Shown here one piece after another: positions 1-7,686 of a DNA stretch of 64,000 nucleotides. This DNA comes from Paenibacillus massiliensis subsp. panacisoli DSM 21345. GTDB lineage: Bacteria; Bacillota; Bacilli; Paenibacillales; Paenibacillaceae. The position numbers were made by a program, and so were the translations under genes. The DNA is taken from positions 43,232 through 107,231 of the forward strand of contig NZ_AUFO01000023.1 in the NCBI RefSeq assembly GCF_000426545.1, read 5' to 3'. Within the stretch, counting starts at the first letter, position 1, and the number at the start of each line of letters is the position of its first letter. The notes under the pieces are model-generated. The model searched no databases. It was not told where the DNA came from and saw only the letters and a program-made list of their open reading frames with translations.

Positions 1-84
1 ATCCTGCGCCGTGATTGGACGTAGCCGCAGACGAGGTGTCTCCAGCTCCGGGAACTCCCGCCACTCCAGTGCTCCTGCTTCCAT
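1..84 (-). CDS. GNAT family N-acetyltransferase (partial, N-terminus only)
   Basis: Only the first 28 codons lie in the window; the rest is beyond base 1. The ATG at 84-82 follows a GGGGGAG ribosome binding site. The residues ETPRLRLRPIT at positions 15-25 are the typical opening of RimJ/RimL-type GNAT acetyltransferases, where the first beta strand begins. Such enzymes transfer acetyl from acetyl-CoA to a protein N-terminus or small amine. The substrate cannot be told. It could be the last unit of a transcript coming from the structured region at 172-392. Confidence 0.72.
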   Translation of the reverse strand, partial: MEAGALEWREFPELETPRLRLRPITAQD

Positions 85-171
85 TTGCTTCTCCCCCGCT
101 TTTGTGGATTTATCTATAACTTATTATGTATGTTTGAATTATAACATCATGCATACCGAGCAGACCCTCAC

Positions 172-392
172 CTAGGCAGCACCTCAGGTTAGCAACTAAA
201 GTGAGTTGCCTAGCCTGGTACTTTGACCAAATAAGGTTTCGGGTTTTAATGATCTACATAGAACATCGTTAGCGGAAAGCGGGGAAGTCCTAGAGAAACG
301 GAGTGTCCGCCTTTAAGCTTGCTGTTCATCTGCTTATCAACTTTGGTCAAAAGAACAGCAAGCTTAACAGTGGTCGACAGGACTCCCCGCTT
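172..392. ncRNA. candidate structured RNA with nested stems and a pseudoknot
   Basis: Three complementary pairs are seen. An outer pair lies at 277-291 and 379-392 (14 bp with one bulge). An inner perfect 15-bp pair lies at 313-327 and 353-367. The loop of the inner stem (342-351, TTTGGTCAAA) is perfectly complementary to 222-231, which lies outside both stems, so a pseudoknot is possible. A further pair is 172-178 with 207-213. There is no coding potential. A promoter-like TTGACT (426-421 read on the minus strand), 16 bp, TAGAGT favours minus-strand transcription, which would make this a long leader of the GNAT gene or a separate RNA. I do not recognise the family. Confidence 0.45.
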
Positions 393-448
393 GGAGTGAC
401 TCTACACTCCTATTTGATCTAGTCAAGGCACTAACCAGCCTCTATGGA

Positions 449-475
449 ACAAAAAGAGCGTAATTGCTTACGCTC
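449..475 (-). terminator. intrinsic terminator after the CxxH/CxxC gene
   Basis: An 8-bp stem (456-463 with 468-475) with a TTGC loop is followed on the minus strand by a five-T run. It separates the small gene at 590-757 from the structured RNA region. Confidence 0.7.
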
Positions 476-589
476 CCCTTCGTCATTCCACACGCTGGCT
501 TATATCTTCTTCTATCTATATGAACCGTTCCTCATTCATAGATCTCATCTCGCCTGTAACCATCCCAATTCGCCGTTAGCTACGGCCCG

Positions 590-757
590 TCATACTACCA
601 GATACTCGCCCTTATTCTGACAATGTGCACATTGAACAGGAGGGTCCCAATCGGAGAATTCCGTCTCCTTGAGATCGACCACGTCCGGGGCATCCTCATA
701 TTCATCCACAAAGTCATCCAGTGCCTGCTCCAAGTGTTCTTTACATACGACGTACAT
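590..757 (-). CDS. CxxH/CxxC protein, BA_5709 family (55 aa)
   Basis: This 55-residue protein has CKEH at positions 5-8 and CAHC at 43-46, the two metal-type motifs that name the CxxH/CxxC family. The middle is acidic (FVDEYEDAPDVVDL). The start ATG at 757 is preceded by AAAGGG at good spacing. In related Firmicutes this small gene sits between the walRK-yycJ-htrA genes and rlmH, and here too it is downstream of htrA, though other genes intervene and rlmH is not seen. The Cys/His pattern suggests zinc binding (inference). Its function is not known. Confidence 0.85.
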   Translation of the reverse strand: MYVVCKEHLEQALDDFVDEYEDAPDVVDLKETEFSDWDPPVQCAHCQNKGEYLVV

Positions 758-865
758 ATTAGCATCCCTTTCTGTATTCCATACCTCATTTCATAGCAGC
801 ACATCATTACAGATATGTGGCAGCCATGCCAACCTGCTACCTCTCATTTCTACCATACCTGCCCC

Positions 866-898
866 AGAAAGAAAAGACCCGGCACCAATTTGGTGCCG
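866..898 (-). terminator. intrinsic terminator after the TPR gene
   Basis: CGGCACCA at 880-887 pairs with TGGTGCCG at 891-898. On the minus strand the stem is followed by a T-rich stretch (TCTTTTCTTTCT). It ends the gene at 922-1800. Confidence 0.65.
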
Positions 899-921
899 AA
901 TCCCAGCTTGCTTTAATGACT

Positions 922-1800
922 TTATAATGCTCGCAGCCTTTGGCCGTCGAAGACAACACCATCGTCCTCATCAAGCTCCCGTGACAATAGTGATGTCAGC
1001 AGATGAGCATATCGTTCGAGCTGTACTGGTGAAGCATGTGTACGGAATGACTCCATGAAAGCTACACATTTCCGGAAGCCAACGGACTCATTATAGCGAA
1101 TGAATAGCTCCAGCGTATGCAATGTATAATCGATCGCTCTGCCGTAATTCTCATTGTGGAAATAGTACAGCATGAGCAGATTCAGCACAGTCGTGTACTG
1201 GGACATCTTGAGCGAAGTGTCCATAAGGTCAATCTGATGAAGATGATCCTCGAAGCGGATTAACACAGCATCTACATTATATTCATGCTTGATAGCTGCC
1301 TCCAGTATGGTACGGATCACAGGCACCGTCTCTTGAGGATTGGCCTCCATGTACTTGACGTATTGAGGCAGGATGTGCCACTGATTCTGAAGAATATCCA
1401 GCGCATACCGATTGCCCTCTGCCAGAATTCTAAGCTCGTCTGCATCCTTCTGGCCCTCAGAGACCAGAGCTACCAGCCACCCCAGATCCTGATAATGTTG
1501 AATGCATACTCGTTCCTCCTCGACACGACCCAGTCGACGTAGAGCCATCCCTTTGATCATCAGGCTATAGCCATAATAGTAGACCAATGATCGCTTCGTA
1601 CGCGGAAGTGTGCGAGACTTGCCCAGATCATACCCTGTACGCAAATCTCCCAGCGTCTCATGGACAGCCCTGAACATCTGATCTGCAATCTCCACGACCT
1701 CTTCCCAATTCTTCAAGGAATAGGCCATCATTAGCAGCTTCTCGAATCCATCTAACTCTCTGAGCTCACTTAAGTTCAATCCCATCATGTCTCCATCCAC
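922..1800 (-). CDS. TPR-repeat protein resembling the sensor half of XRE-TPR regulators
   Basis: The 292-residue protein is entirely alpha-helical in character, with tetratricopeptide-like repeats through its length. Examples are the segments around residues 70-115 and 195-245. The composition resembles the C-terminal peptide-sensing half of HTH-TPR regulators in Bacillus and Paenibacillus (Rap/NprR/PlcR-like fold). No helix-turn-helix precedes it: the protein starts at a GTG at 1800 or ATGs four to five codons in, and the upstream frame is not continuous. It may act through protein-protein contact instead of DNA binding. No small exported pheromone gene was seen beside it. Family resemblance is moderate and function is unknown. 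Confidence 0.6.
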   Translation of the reverse strand: MDGDMMGLNLSELRELDGFEKLLMMAYSLKNWEEVVEIADQMFRAVHETLGDLRTGYDLGKSRTLPRTKRSLVYYYGYSLMIKGMALRRLGRVEEERVCIQHYQDLGWLVALVSEGQKDADELRILAEGNRYALDILQNQWHILPQYVKYMEANPQETVPVIRTILEAAIKHEYNVDAVLIRFEDHLHQIDLMDTSLKMSQYTTVLNLLMLYYFHNENYGRAIDYTLHTLELFIRYNESVGFRKCVAFMESFRTHASPVQLERYAHLLTSLLSRELDEDDGVVFDGQRLRAL

Positions 1801-2421
1801 CCTTTCTCCACTACCATCCTAGTCAGCCGCCAGATGAACACCTGTTACTTATAGGATGAATGATAGTTGAGCCAGATACAGCAGCAAACACAGCGATTCT
1901 TGATCCTATGCTTAATAGAGAGATACTTCATGATGCAGCTAGGACGGTGCAGAGCTAATGCTACCTAATCCAGTGAATAGACTTCCCCGGAACATCCCTT
2001 GATTACTTCAACAAACACCATCATCATGCTTCCATTAATTATATTAAGTGAATGTTATAACAAATTTTACCTGCCGTCAAATCCTAACATTGTCACACGC
2101 TGTTCACATCCAGAAAGGGAGCTTATTTGAATGCGTATTCCCCAGCGTTTATACTAGACGAAAGCCAATTGATTCATGCTGCTGCACATGTTCTGTCTTG
2201 CTGATATAGAAGCCATTCCAGACATTTATAACCATATATTTTAGCACTTTTTCATAATCTGATTAATACCGCTGGTAGTGCAATATATAGTAGAAATTAG
2301 ACGGCTCAGACATAGCCCAACAAGTGACTTGCGGAAGATCCCATGCGAGCTTCATTGATTGGACTTATGGACAGTATATAAGCATAGCACTGGCTCACGA
2401 AGTGAAGTAGGAGAGTGTAGA
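1801..2421. other. divergent intergenic region, no gene
   Basis: This 620-base gap lies between the divergent TPR gene and degV. It should hold both promoters. I found no convincing -35/-10 pair, no repeat array and no small ORF with a good ribosome binding site. Confidence 0.5.
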
Positions 2422-3264
2422 ATGACCAAAATTAAAGTGGTAACCGATTCAACCGTGGACTTAGACGCAGAGCTGATCCGGGAGTATGGCATCGAGATTA
2501 TTCCTCTATCGTTCACCATCGACGGAACCGATTACCTGGATGGTGTAGACCTTACACCTGCCCAATTCATCCAACAAATGAAGAAAGCGATTACGCTACC
2601 AACCAGCTCACAGCCGGCTGTGGGCCGATTCGTAGAATTGTATGATCGCTTGGGGAGCGAAGGCTATACGGTCTTATCCATTCATATGACCGGCAACATG
2701 AGTGGTACTGTCCGAGCGGCCGAGATGGCTGCAGCCATGACTGACACGGATGTTACAGTTGTCGATTCCAGATTCATTTCCCATGCCTTGGGCTTCCAGG
2801 TCGTAGAGGCCAGCATGATGGCGCGTCAGGGTATAGCGATTGAGGAGATTATTCACCGCTTGAACGAGATCCGTCGTAATACTCGCTTGTTCGTCATGGT
2901 GGATACACTGGAGAATCTCGTCAAGGGCGGGCGAATTGGTAAGGCCAAGTCCTTAATCGGCACCCTGCTGAAAATTAAACCGATCGCAGCTTTGCGTGAA
3001 GGCGAGCTTGTGCCTGCCACCAATATGAGAAGTCACATTCAGGTCGTCAAATACCTGACCAAGCAATGGCTGGAGGACACCAAGGGCAAGACAGTCAAAG
3101 GCGCAGGCATCGCTCATGCCGAGGGGCTGCGGCTGGCAGAGTCGCTCCACCACACCATCGCCGAGGCCAGCGGTTACACGGATACGGTCATTAACTACAC
3201 ATCTCCGATTATCAGCACACATACCGGAGCAGGAGCTATTGGCTTTTCATACTACTTTGCATAG
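2422..3264 (+). CDS. DegV family fatty-acid-binding protein
   Basis: The 280-residue protein has the DegV landmarks: TDSTVDL at residues 8-14, PTSSQP at 60-65, GNMSGT at 91-96 and a C-terminal HTGAGAIG. DegV proteins bind a fatty acid in a deep cleft. In Firmicutes they present exogenous fatty acids to the FakA kinase for phospholipid synthesis, although no fakA is in the window. The start is the ATG at 2422, after GTAGGAGAG. An in-frame codon 21 positions earlier lacks a ribosome binding site and the extension does not match the family. The gene is alone on the plus strand and meets htrA tail to tail. Confidence 0.9.
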   Translation: MTKIKVVTDSTVDLDAELIREYGIEIIPLSFTIDGTDYLDGVDLTPAQFIQQMKKAITLPTSSQPAVGRFVELYDRLGSEGYTVLSIHMTGNMSGTVRAAEMAAAMTDTDVTVVDSRFISHALGFQVVEASMMARQGIAIEEIIHRLNEIRRNTRLFVMVDTLENLVKGGRIGKAKSLIGTLLKIKPIAALREGELVPATNMRSHIQVVKYLTKQWLEDTKGKTVKGAGIAHAEGLRLAESLHHTIAEASGYTDTVINYTSPIISTHTGAGAIGFSYYFA

Positions 3265-3283
3265 AGCGTACACATCCTCACAC

Positions 3284-3322
3284 AAAAAAGAGGTCTATCC
3301 GGTCGCCCGGAATAGGCCTCTT
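3284..3322. terminator. bidirectional terminator between degV and htrA
   Basis: An imperfect 14-15 bp stem (3289-3302 with 3307-3321) lies between the converging genes. It has a six-T run on the minus side and a weaker TTCCTGTG on the plus side. It serves htrA best and degV partly. Confidence 0.75.
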
Positions 3323-3365
3323 CCTGTGTATCCCGATGATTCGTGGTAATACTTGATCACTGCAC

Positions 3366-4604
3366 TTATTCCTCCGGCTTATCGCTCAGCTGAAGTGTCA
3401 CCTTCTGCTCTTTGCCTGCCCGGTAAAAGGTAACATCCAGTGAATCACCAATCTTCTTCTCGTTATACAGATATCTGCGCAGTGCCAGCGTAGAGTCAAT
3501 CGGCTCACCGTCGAAGGCGACGATGACATCATTGAGCTTGAGCCCTGCTTCCTTCGCAGGACCATGCGACTCCAAGACGACAACCCCATTCTCCACGTGA
3601 TCCGGCAGCTCCAGCTCCTTACGCTGCTGTTCATCCAGCGGAGCATAAGGATTCTCAAGATCAACGGTGTAGACCCCTAGGTAAGGACGCTCAATCTTGC
3701 CATCATCAATCAGATCATCGACCGTGATCATGAGCTCGTTGGCCGGAATAGCGAAGCCCAATCCCTCGACGCCCATATCCGCAATCTTCATCGTGTTCAT
3801 CCCGATGACGCGCCCATTCAGATCCACCAGTGCTCCACCGCTATTCCCCTCGTTAATAGCTGCATCCGTCTGAATGACACGCTGCTCCCAATCGTAGACT
3901 CCATCCTGATTGATGGAGACCGGAATAATACGGTTCGTATAGCTGATTATACCTGAGGTAAGAGTATCTCCCAGTCCCAGCGGATTACCAATGGCTATGA
4001 CAGTCTCTCCAAGCCGTAGCCTGTTGGAATCCCCGATCTCGGCTACCGTGCGAATATTTTTATCATCCACCGACAAGACGGCAATATCGGTAATACGATC
4101 CTTGCCGATGACCTTCGCCTTCTTGGTCTCACCATCCACGGTGACTACCTCCAGTTGATTGGAGCCCTCGACGACATGGTTGTTCGTCATAATATATGCC
4201 TTTCCGCCCTGTAGGCGGAAGATGACACCTGAACCCAGTGCGGACTCCTGCATCGCGAACAGATCACCTTCTGAGCGGTGATTCACAATGCTGACTACCG
4301 ATGGTCGAATCTTGGCTGCAGCCTGCACAATTCTCTCATACGGATCACCAGACATCAGATTGGAGCTCGAGTCTTTCGCTGCTCTGGAGGCTGTACTGCC
4401 AGGCACACCTGAGATGAAGCTAAATAGCAACACAGCCACTACAGCTCCCACTAGACCACTAATGATGGCCACATACAAGGTGGGCAGTGGACGGCGCCTT
4501 CTCGTGAATCTGCTTTGTTGCCGCTCCTGTCCTTGGCTCGGAGTGATATCTGTCGTGCGACTCGATACCTTTGTCGAATAGAAATCATCGTCAAACAACC
4601 CCAT
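3366..4604 (-). CDS. HtrA-like membrane-anchored serine protease with PDZ domain
   Basis: The 412-residue protein is a DegP/HtrA-type (S1C) protease. It has a basic cytoplasmic tail, one membrane helix near residues 42-66, a trypsin-like domain and a C-terminal PDZ domain (about 310-405). The catalytic triad is visible: H143 in NNHVVEG, D173 in RITDIAV and S255 in GNSGGAL. It would degrade misfolded proteins at the outer face of the membrane. Its location downstream of walRK-yycHIJ matches htrC/yyxA of Bacillus subtilis, except that two genes intervene. Related htrA genes respond to envelope stress; I saw no operator to confirm this here. Confidence 0.92.
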   Translation of the reverse strand: MGLFDDDFYSTKVSSRTTDITPSQGQERQQSRFTRRRRPLPTLYVAIISGLVGAVVAVLLFSFISGVPGSTASRAAKDSSSNLMSGDPYERIVQAAAKIRPSVVSIVNHRSEGDLFAMQESALGSGVIFRLQGGKAYIMTNNHVVEGSNQLEVVTVDGETKKAKVIGKDRITDIAVLSVDDKNIRTVAEIGDSNRLRLGETVIAIGNPLGLGDTLTSGIISYTNRIIPVSINQDGVYDWEQRVIQTDAAINEGNSGGALVDLNGRVIGMNTMKIADMGVEGLGFAIPANELMITVDDLIDDGKIERPYLGVYTVDLENPYAPLDEQQRKELELPDHVENGVVVLESHGPAKEAGLKLNDVIVAFDGEPIDSTLALRRYLYNEKKIGDSLDVTFYRAGKEQKVTLQLSDKPEE

Positions 4605-5086
4605 GCTGATCCACTTCCCTTCATTTCACACACCAGAGCCCCGCCTGTTCTCCCACAATTTATGAGCTACATGCTCTTAACCAAACCAACAACCTACTAT
4701 ATTAATCACCACAAAACAGGTCACCCAAGCGGCCCGTTGTCTATCATTTTTTAGGATAACAGAGTGTATAAGTATTCAGCCAAGCTGAATAATACAATTA
4801 TTGCGAGAAACATTAGCTAAACACAGGCTGTCTTCTGTGAAAAATAAGTCACCAGACTTTTCTCTTAACCCATCATTATGCTCATAGTCTGCAAGCTCAT
4901 AAGTGTTCAGGCAGAACAGATGTCATTCAGCGTTTATATCAGACTTATACGTATCAGCATACACGTCGAATTAAGCACTGGGTAGAGGAAAAAAGAGGAG
5001 GTATCCATCATGATAGAGCTATCATGACAGAGCTATTAGATAACTTCTACCCTGCATTCTATTGGAGGCCTCGCTATAGCTGCATG
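4605..5086. other. intergenic region with a short hairpin and an orphan ribosome binding site
   Basis: The 482-base gap lies upstream of htrA and downstream of the gene at 5087. It contains TATTCAG and CTGAATA as an inverted repeat near 4772-4790, without a T run. Near 4995-5030 a strong plus-strand GAGGAGG is followed by ATG codons that open only very short or overlapping frames. No supported gene is present. Confidence 0.45.
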
Positions 5087-6196
5087 TCAAGGGATCAGCA
5101 CATATGCTTCTCTCGGATTCACTTTGGAGTACATAACCATTCCATAGGTAGACGCATCCCAGCGCACGACGTCATGAATGATCATATCCTCTGCCGGCAC
5201 CGGTAGCTCTCCCTGACTGAGAAGCTCCACATAAGCATGCCGCTTCCGAGAGCGTACATAACAAGCTTTAAGCTCCTCCCCATGGATCACGAACCAGCCA
5301 TTTCCCTGCTCGGAGGTGAAGCGAACCACCCATGTCTGATCATCAAGCATGACCGGACGAAATAACGAGTATATTACCTGCCCCTCCTCCAGCCCGAGCA
5401 GCTCTTGGTAGCGGATGATCGCTCCCGTCGCATCTGCCACCATAAGTCGCACGCGCTCATCCTCATAGGATAGCAGTATCGAATCACGGTGCATGCTGAT
5501 GCTCAATGGATAGGCTATGAATTCATCTGTCATCAGCTTTCTCGTATGGAGCACCTCGCCTGTCTCGTTCACAATGCTATGCTGCAGTTGTCCTTCCTGC
5601 TCATAGAGCAGGTGAATTCCTTCTTCATTTCGAAGGACCAGATCCGTGGAAGGCAATGGTATCTTGTGAATCTTTCGCTTCTGATAGAGCCCCTCATCAT
5701 TGAACTCCAGACTGCACAGTCTAGGGGGTTTCTTGCTGTTGAACATATCATAGTTATAGAGCAACACGCTGCCAGGCACGGATAAATCTGCATCGACCGG
5801 GAATTCTCTGCTCGTCACTCGCTTGGTAATGCGTTCACGTCCGTCCAGCGGCAATACGATTTCCTTAGCCCCTTCCGACTGCGTGTCTGAGAGAGAGACC
5901 CAACGAGTACCGTCGGGCGCAGTAAAAAAGGCTGGCAGAACTCCTTCCTGCTCACGTCGGACCTGTAGAAGCTGACCCATCCGGTCGATGGTCACATAAT
6001 GTACATGGTAAAGTCCATCTGCCGTATACTCGTATATACATAGCTGGACCTCTCCTCTGCTCGGGTCAGATGAACTGCGATGCAGGGATAACTTTGGTAC
6101 CTCATCGGCTATCGGTCGAATCGTGAACAGCATGCCAGTAGGAAGCTGCTGCGTATGTAGTGTGAACGGACTCCCTGCTTCGGCAAGCTCCTGCAT
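5087..6196 (-). CDS. uncharacterised beta-rich protein (369 aa)
   Basis: I do not recognise this 369-residue protein. It has no signal peptide, membrane helix or catalytic motif that I can see. Short alternating hydrophobic and polar stretches suggest a mostly beta fold, possibly a propeller (inference). The start ATG at 6196 follows GGGAGG at seven bases. Immediately upstream, at 6216-6245, are three direct repeats reading TGTAAY on the coding strand, like OmpR-family response-regulator half-sites. The gene lies next to the walRK operon, separated by a small plus-strand gene. It may be a lineage-specific protein. Confidence 0.6.
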   Translation of the reverse strand: MQELAEAGSPFTLHTQQLPTGMLFTIRPIADEVPKLSLHRSSSDPSRGEVQLCIYEYTADGLYHVHYVTIDRMGQLLQVRREQEGVLPAFFTAPDGTRWVSLSDTQSEGAKEIVLPLDGRERITKRVTSREFPVDADLSVPGSVLLYNYDMFNSKKPPRLCSLEFNDEGLYQKRKIHKIPLPSTDLVLRNEEGIHLLYEQEGQLQHSIVNETGEVLHTRKLMTDEFIAYPLSISMHRDSILLSYEDERVRLMVADATGAIIRYQELLGLEEGQVIYSLFRPVMLDDQTWVVRFTSEQGNGWFVIHGEELKACYVRSRKRHAYVELLSQGELPVPAEDMIIHDVVRWDASTYGMVMYSKVNPREAYVLIP

Positions 6197-6700
6197 TACA
6201 AAACCTCCCTTGAATGGGTTACATAGGGTTACATACGATTACATAGAGTTGCGACGTTCTCTTCATCCACGGCCATCCTTTCAATCTTTTTGGGAATAGA
6301 ATATCGCATAGAAGTAGATATAAGAGGAATGATTTCAACCCATGTGGACTAGAATATAAATAAGACACAAGGACTGGCTCGGATAACTCCATACATACCT
6401 GAGCCATCTTCACAGTTCCTCCTGTCAGCTTGTTATTGTCTTGTTGAATGATGCGACTCGCATAGCACATGATACAGGGGTAGGGAGGCTACTTTCTGAA
6501 CAACCCAAGCCTTGTATCCATGAATTTCGAACTGTTGAATGCTCCGTAGCTCGCGTATCATTTCGTGTATCTATGTGAAGTACCTGTATTGTAACATACG
6601 ATAGGTCAAAAGAGCAGAGCTCTTCGAGCAGGACAGACCTTGTTTTTTTCCTGGACAAGCCCTGTCGTTGGAAGAGGATTTTTCAAAAAGGAGGAAGCTG
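6197..6700. other. intergenic region upstream of two divergent genes
   Basis: This 504-base stretch separates the unknown gene at 5087-6196 from the small plus-strand gene at 6701. Apart from the 10-bp repeats at 6216-6245, nothing is evident. Two minus-strand frames inside it lack ribosome binding sites and look random. Confidence 0.45.
6216..6245 (-). promoter_or_regulatory. three 10-bp direct repeats, possible response-regulator site
   Basis: On the plus strand the units are GGGTTACATA twice and CGATTACATA once, in exact 10-bp phase. On the minus strand this gives TGTAAT, TGTAAC and TGTAAC spaced by four bases. The half-site fits the WalR consensus TGTWAH, but WalR normally uses a five-base spacer. 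The repeats lie 20-49 bases before the start codon at 6196. Confidence 0.4.
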
Positions 6701-6907
6701 ATGAAATCCCATTATTCAGCCATACAAGAGGTGGACATGATCGCCAAGCTAGCCGATCTGAAGGACGAGCATTACCGCAATACCCTTGCGCTCAGCACCT
6801 TGATCGAGCTGCTTGCCGACAAGGGATTGATTACCCGCGAGGAGCTAGAGCAAAAAGCTGCCGAGCTCGACAGCTTCATGACTCACTCACCTTATCCCAC
6901 GGTGTAG
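6701..6907 (+). CDS. small conserved-looking protein of unknown function (68 aa)
   Basis: The 68-residue protein begins at an ATG preceded by AAAAAGGAGG at ideal spacing; an upstream in-frame start at 6668 has no such site. It is predicted to be helical and includes LADKGLITREELEQKAAELD at residues 38-57, a pattern resembling short helical segments of nitrile-hydratase-like accessory proteins. No enzyme activity is implied. It runs against the walRK operon, and its last 32 bases overlap the 3' end of yycJ. The strong ribosome binding site supports it being real. Confidence 0.68.
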   Translation: MKSHYSAIQEVDMIAKLADLKDEHYRNTLALSTLIELLADKGLITREELEQKAAELDSFMTHSPYPTV

Positions 6908-7682
6908 GTCGGTCATAATACGTATCACGTAGCTGGAATTCCGTGTCCTTATAAAAGCATCCACGGTCCTCCATGGCACTACGGACCGACATTTTTGCCA
7001 GATCCATCATATTGTGATCCAGGCTCAGGTGAGCCAGGTATGTGCGCTTGGTAACTCCGGTTAACAGCTCACTCAGGATCGCTCCGGCCATCTCATTGGA
7101 CAAATGCCCGATATCACTAAGAATTCGACGCTTGATATTCCATGGATAGCGGCCCATCCGCAGCATATTCACATCATGATTCGCTTCCAGCACCATCACA
7201 TCTGCGTCTGAGATGGCCTCCTTCACCTTATCGCTCACATAGCCGAGATCAGTCGCCACGCTTAGCTTTGACTCCCCGTCATAGAAGTTATACCCGACGG
7301 GCTCGGCCGCATCATGCGAGATCGCGAAGGATTCGACACGCAAGGAGCCGAACTCACGCGTAGCTCCAGTCTCCAGCATGACACGCTGAATATCCTCAAG
7401 TGTCCCTACATGCTTGCTCATCGCCGCCCAAGTCTTCTCATTAGCATAGATGGGAAGCTTGTACTTGCGGGCAATCGCCCCCAAACCCTTAATATGATCT
7501 GAATGCTCATGGGTCACCAGAATGCCGTTCAGATCTTCACCGGTTAGCTCCCGCTCCTTCAGCAGCTCCTCAATACGCTTCGCACTGAGTCCTGCATCAA
7601 TCATTAGCGCAGTATCCTCATTCTTGATGACGGTGGCATTGCCTGTCGATCCACTCGACAGGACCGTAAATGACATGCCCAT
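6876..7682 (-). CDS. walJ: YycJ/WalJ metallo-beta-lactamase-fold nuclease
   Basis: The 268-residue protein is the MBL-fold exonuclease encoded last in the walRK operon. The metal-binding signature is HEHSDHIKG, preceded by the strand SSGSTGNAT near the N-terminus. The family is a 5'-3' exonuclease linked to DNA repair and to coordinating cell wall metabolism with division. I place the start at the ATG at 7682, behind GGAGGGG and just after the yycI stop. A longer frame would overlap yycI by 40 bases. It overlaps the convergent gene at 6701-6907. Confidence 0.92.
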   Translation of the reverse strand: MGMSFTVLSSGSTGNATVIKNEDTALMIDAGLSAKRIEELLKERELTGEDLNGILVTHEHSDHIKGLGAIARKYKLPIYANEKTWAAMSKHVGTLEDIQRVMLETGATREFGSLRVESFAISHDAAEPVGYNFYDGESKLSVATDLGYVSDKVKEAISDADVMVLEANHDVNMLRMGRYPWNIKRRILSDIGHLSNEMAGAILSELLTGVTKRTYLAHLSLDHNMMDLAKMSVRSAMEDRGCFYKDTEFQLRDTYYDRPTPWDKVSES

Positions 7683-7686
7683 GTAA

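Noticed and set aside
595..807. 70-codon minus-strand frame
   Set aside because: It is a shifted frame over the real CxxH/CxxC gene at 590-757, with implausible Met/Arg/Trp-rich composition.
669..1058. 129-codon plus-strand frame
   Set aside because: It lies antisense to the CxxH/CxxC gene and TPR gene and crosses a terminator.
4770..4793. hairpin TATTCAG/CTGAATA as a terminator for the gene at 5087
   Set aside because: There is no T run on either side and it lies 300 bases past the stop codon.
6219..6658. two minus-strand frames of about 80 codons
   Set aside because: They have no start signal and random-looking composition, and one contains the 10-bp repeats.
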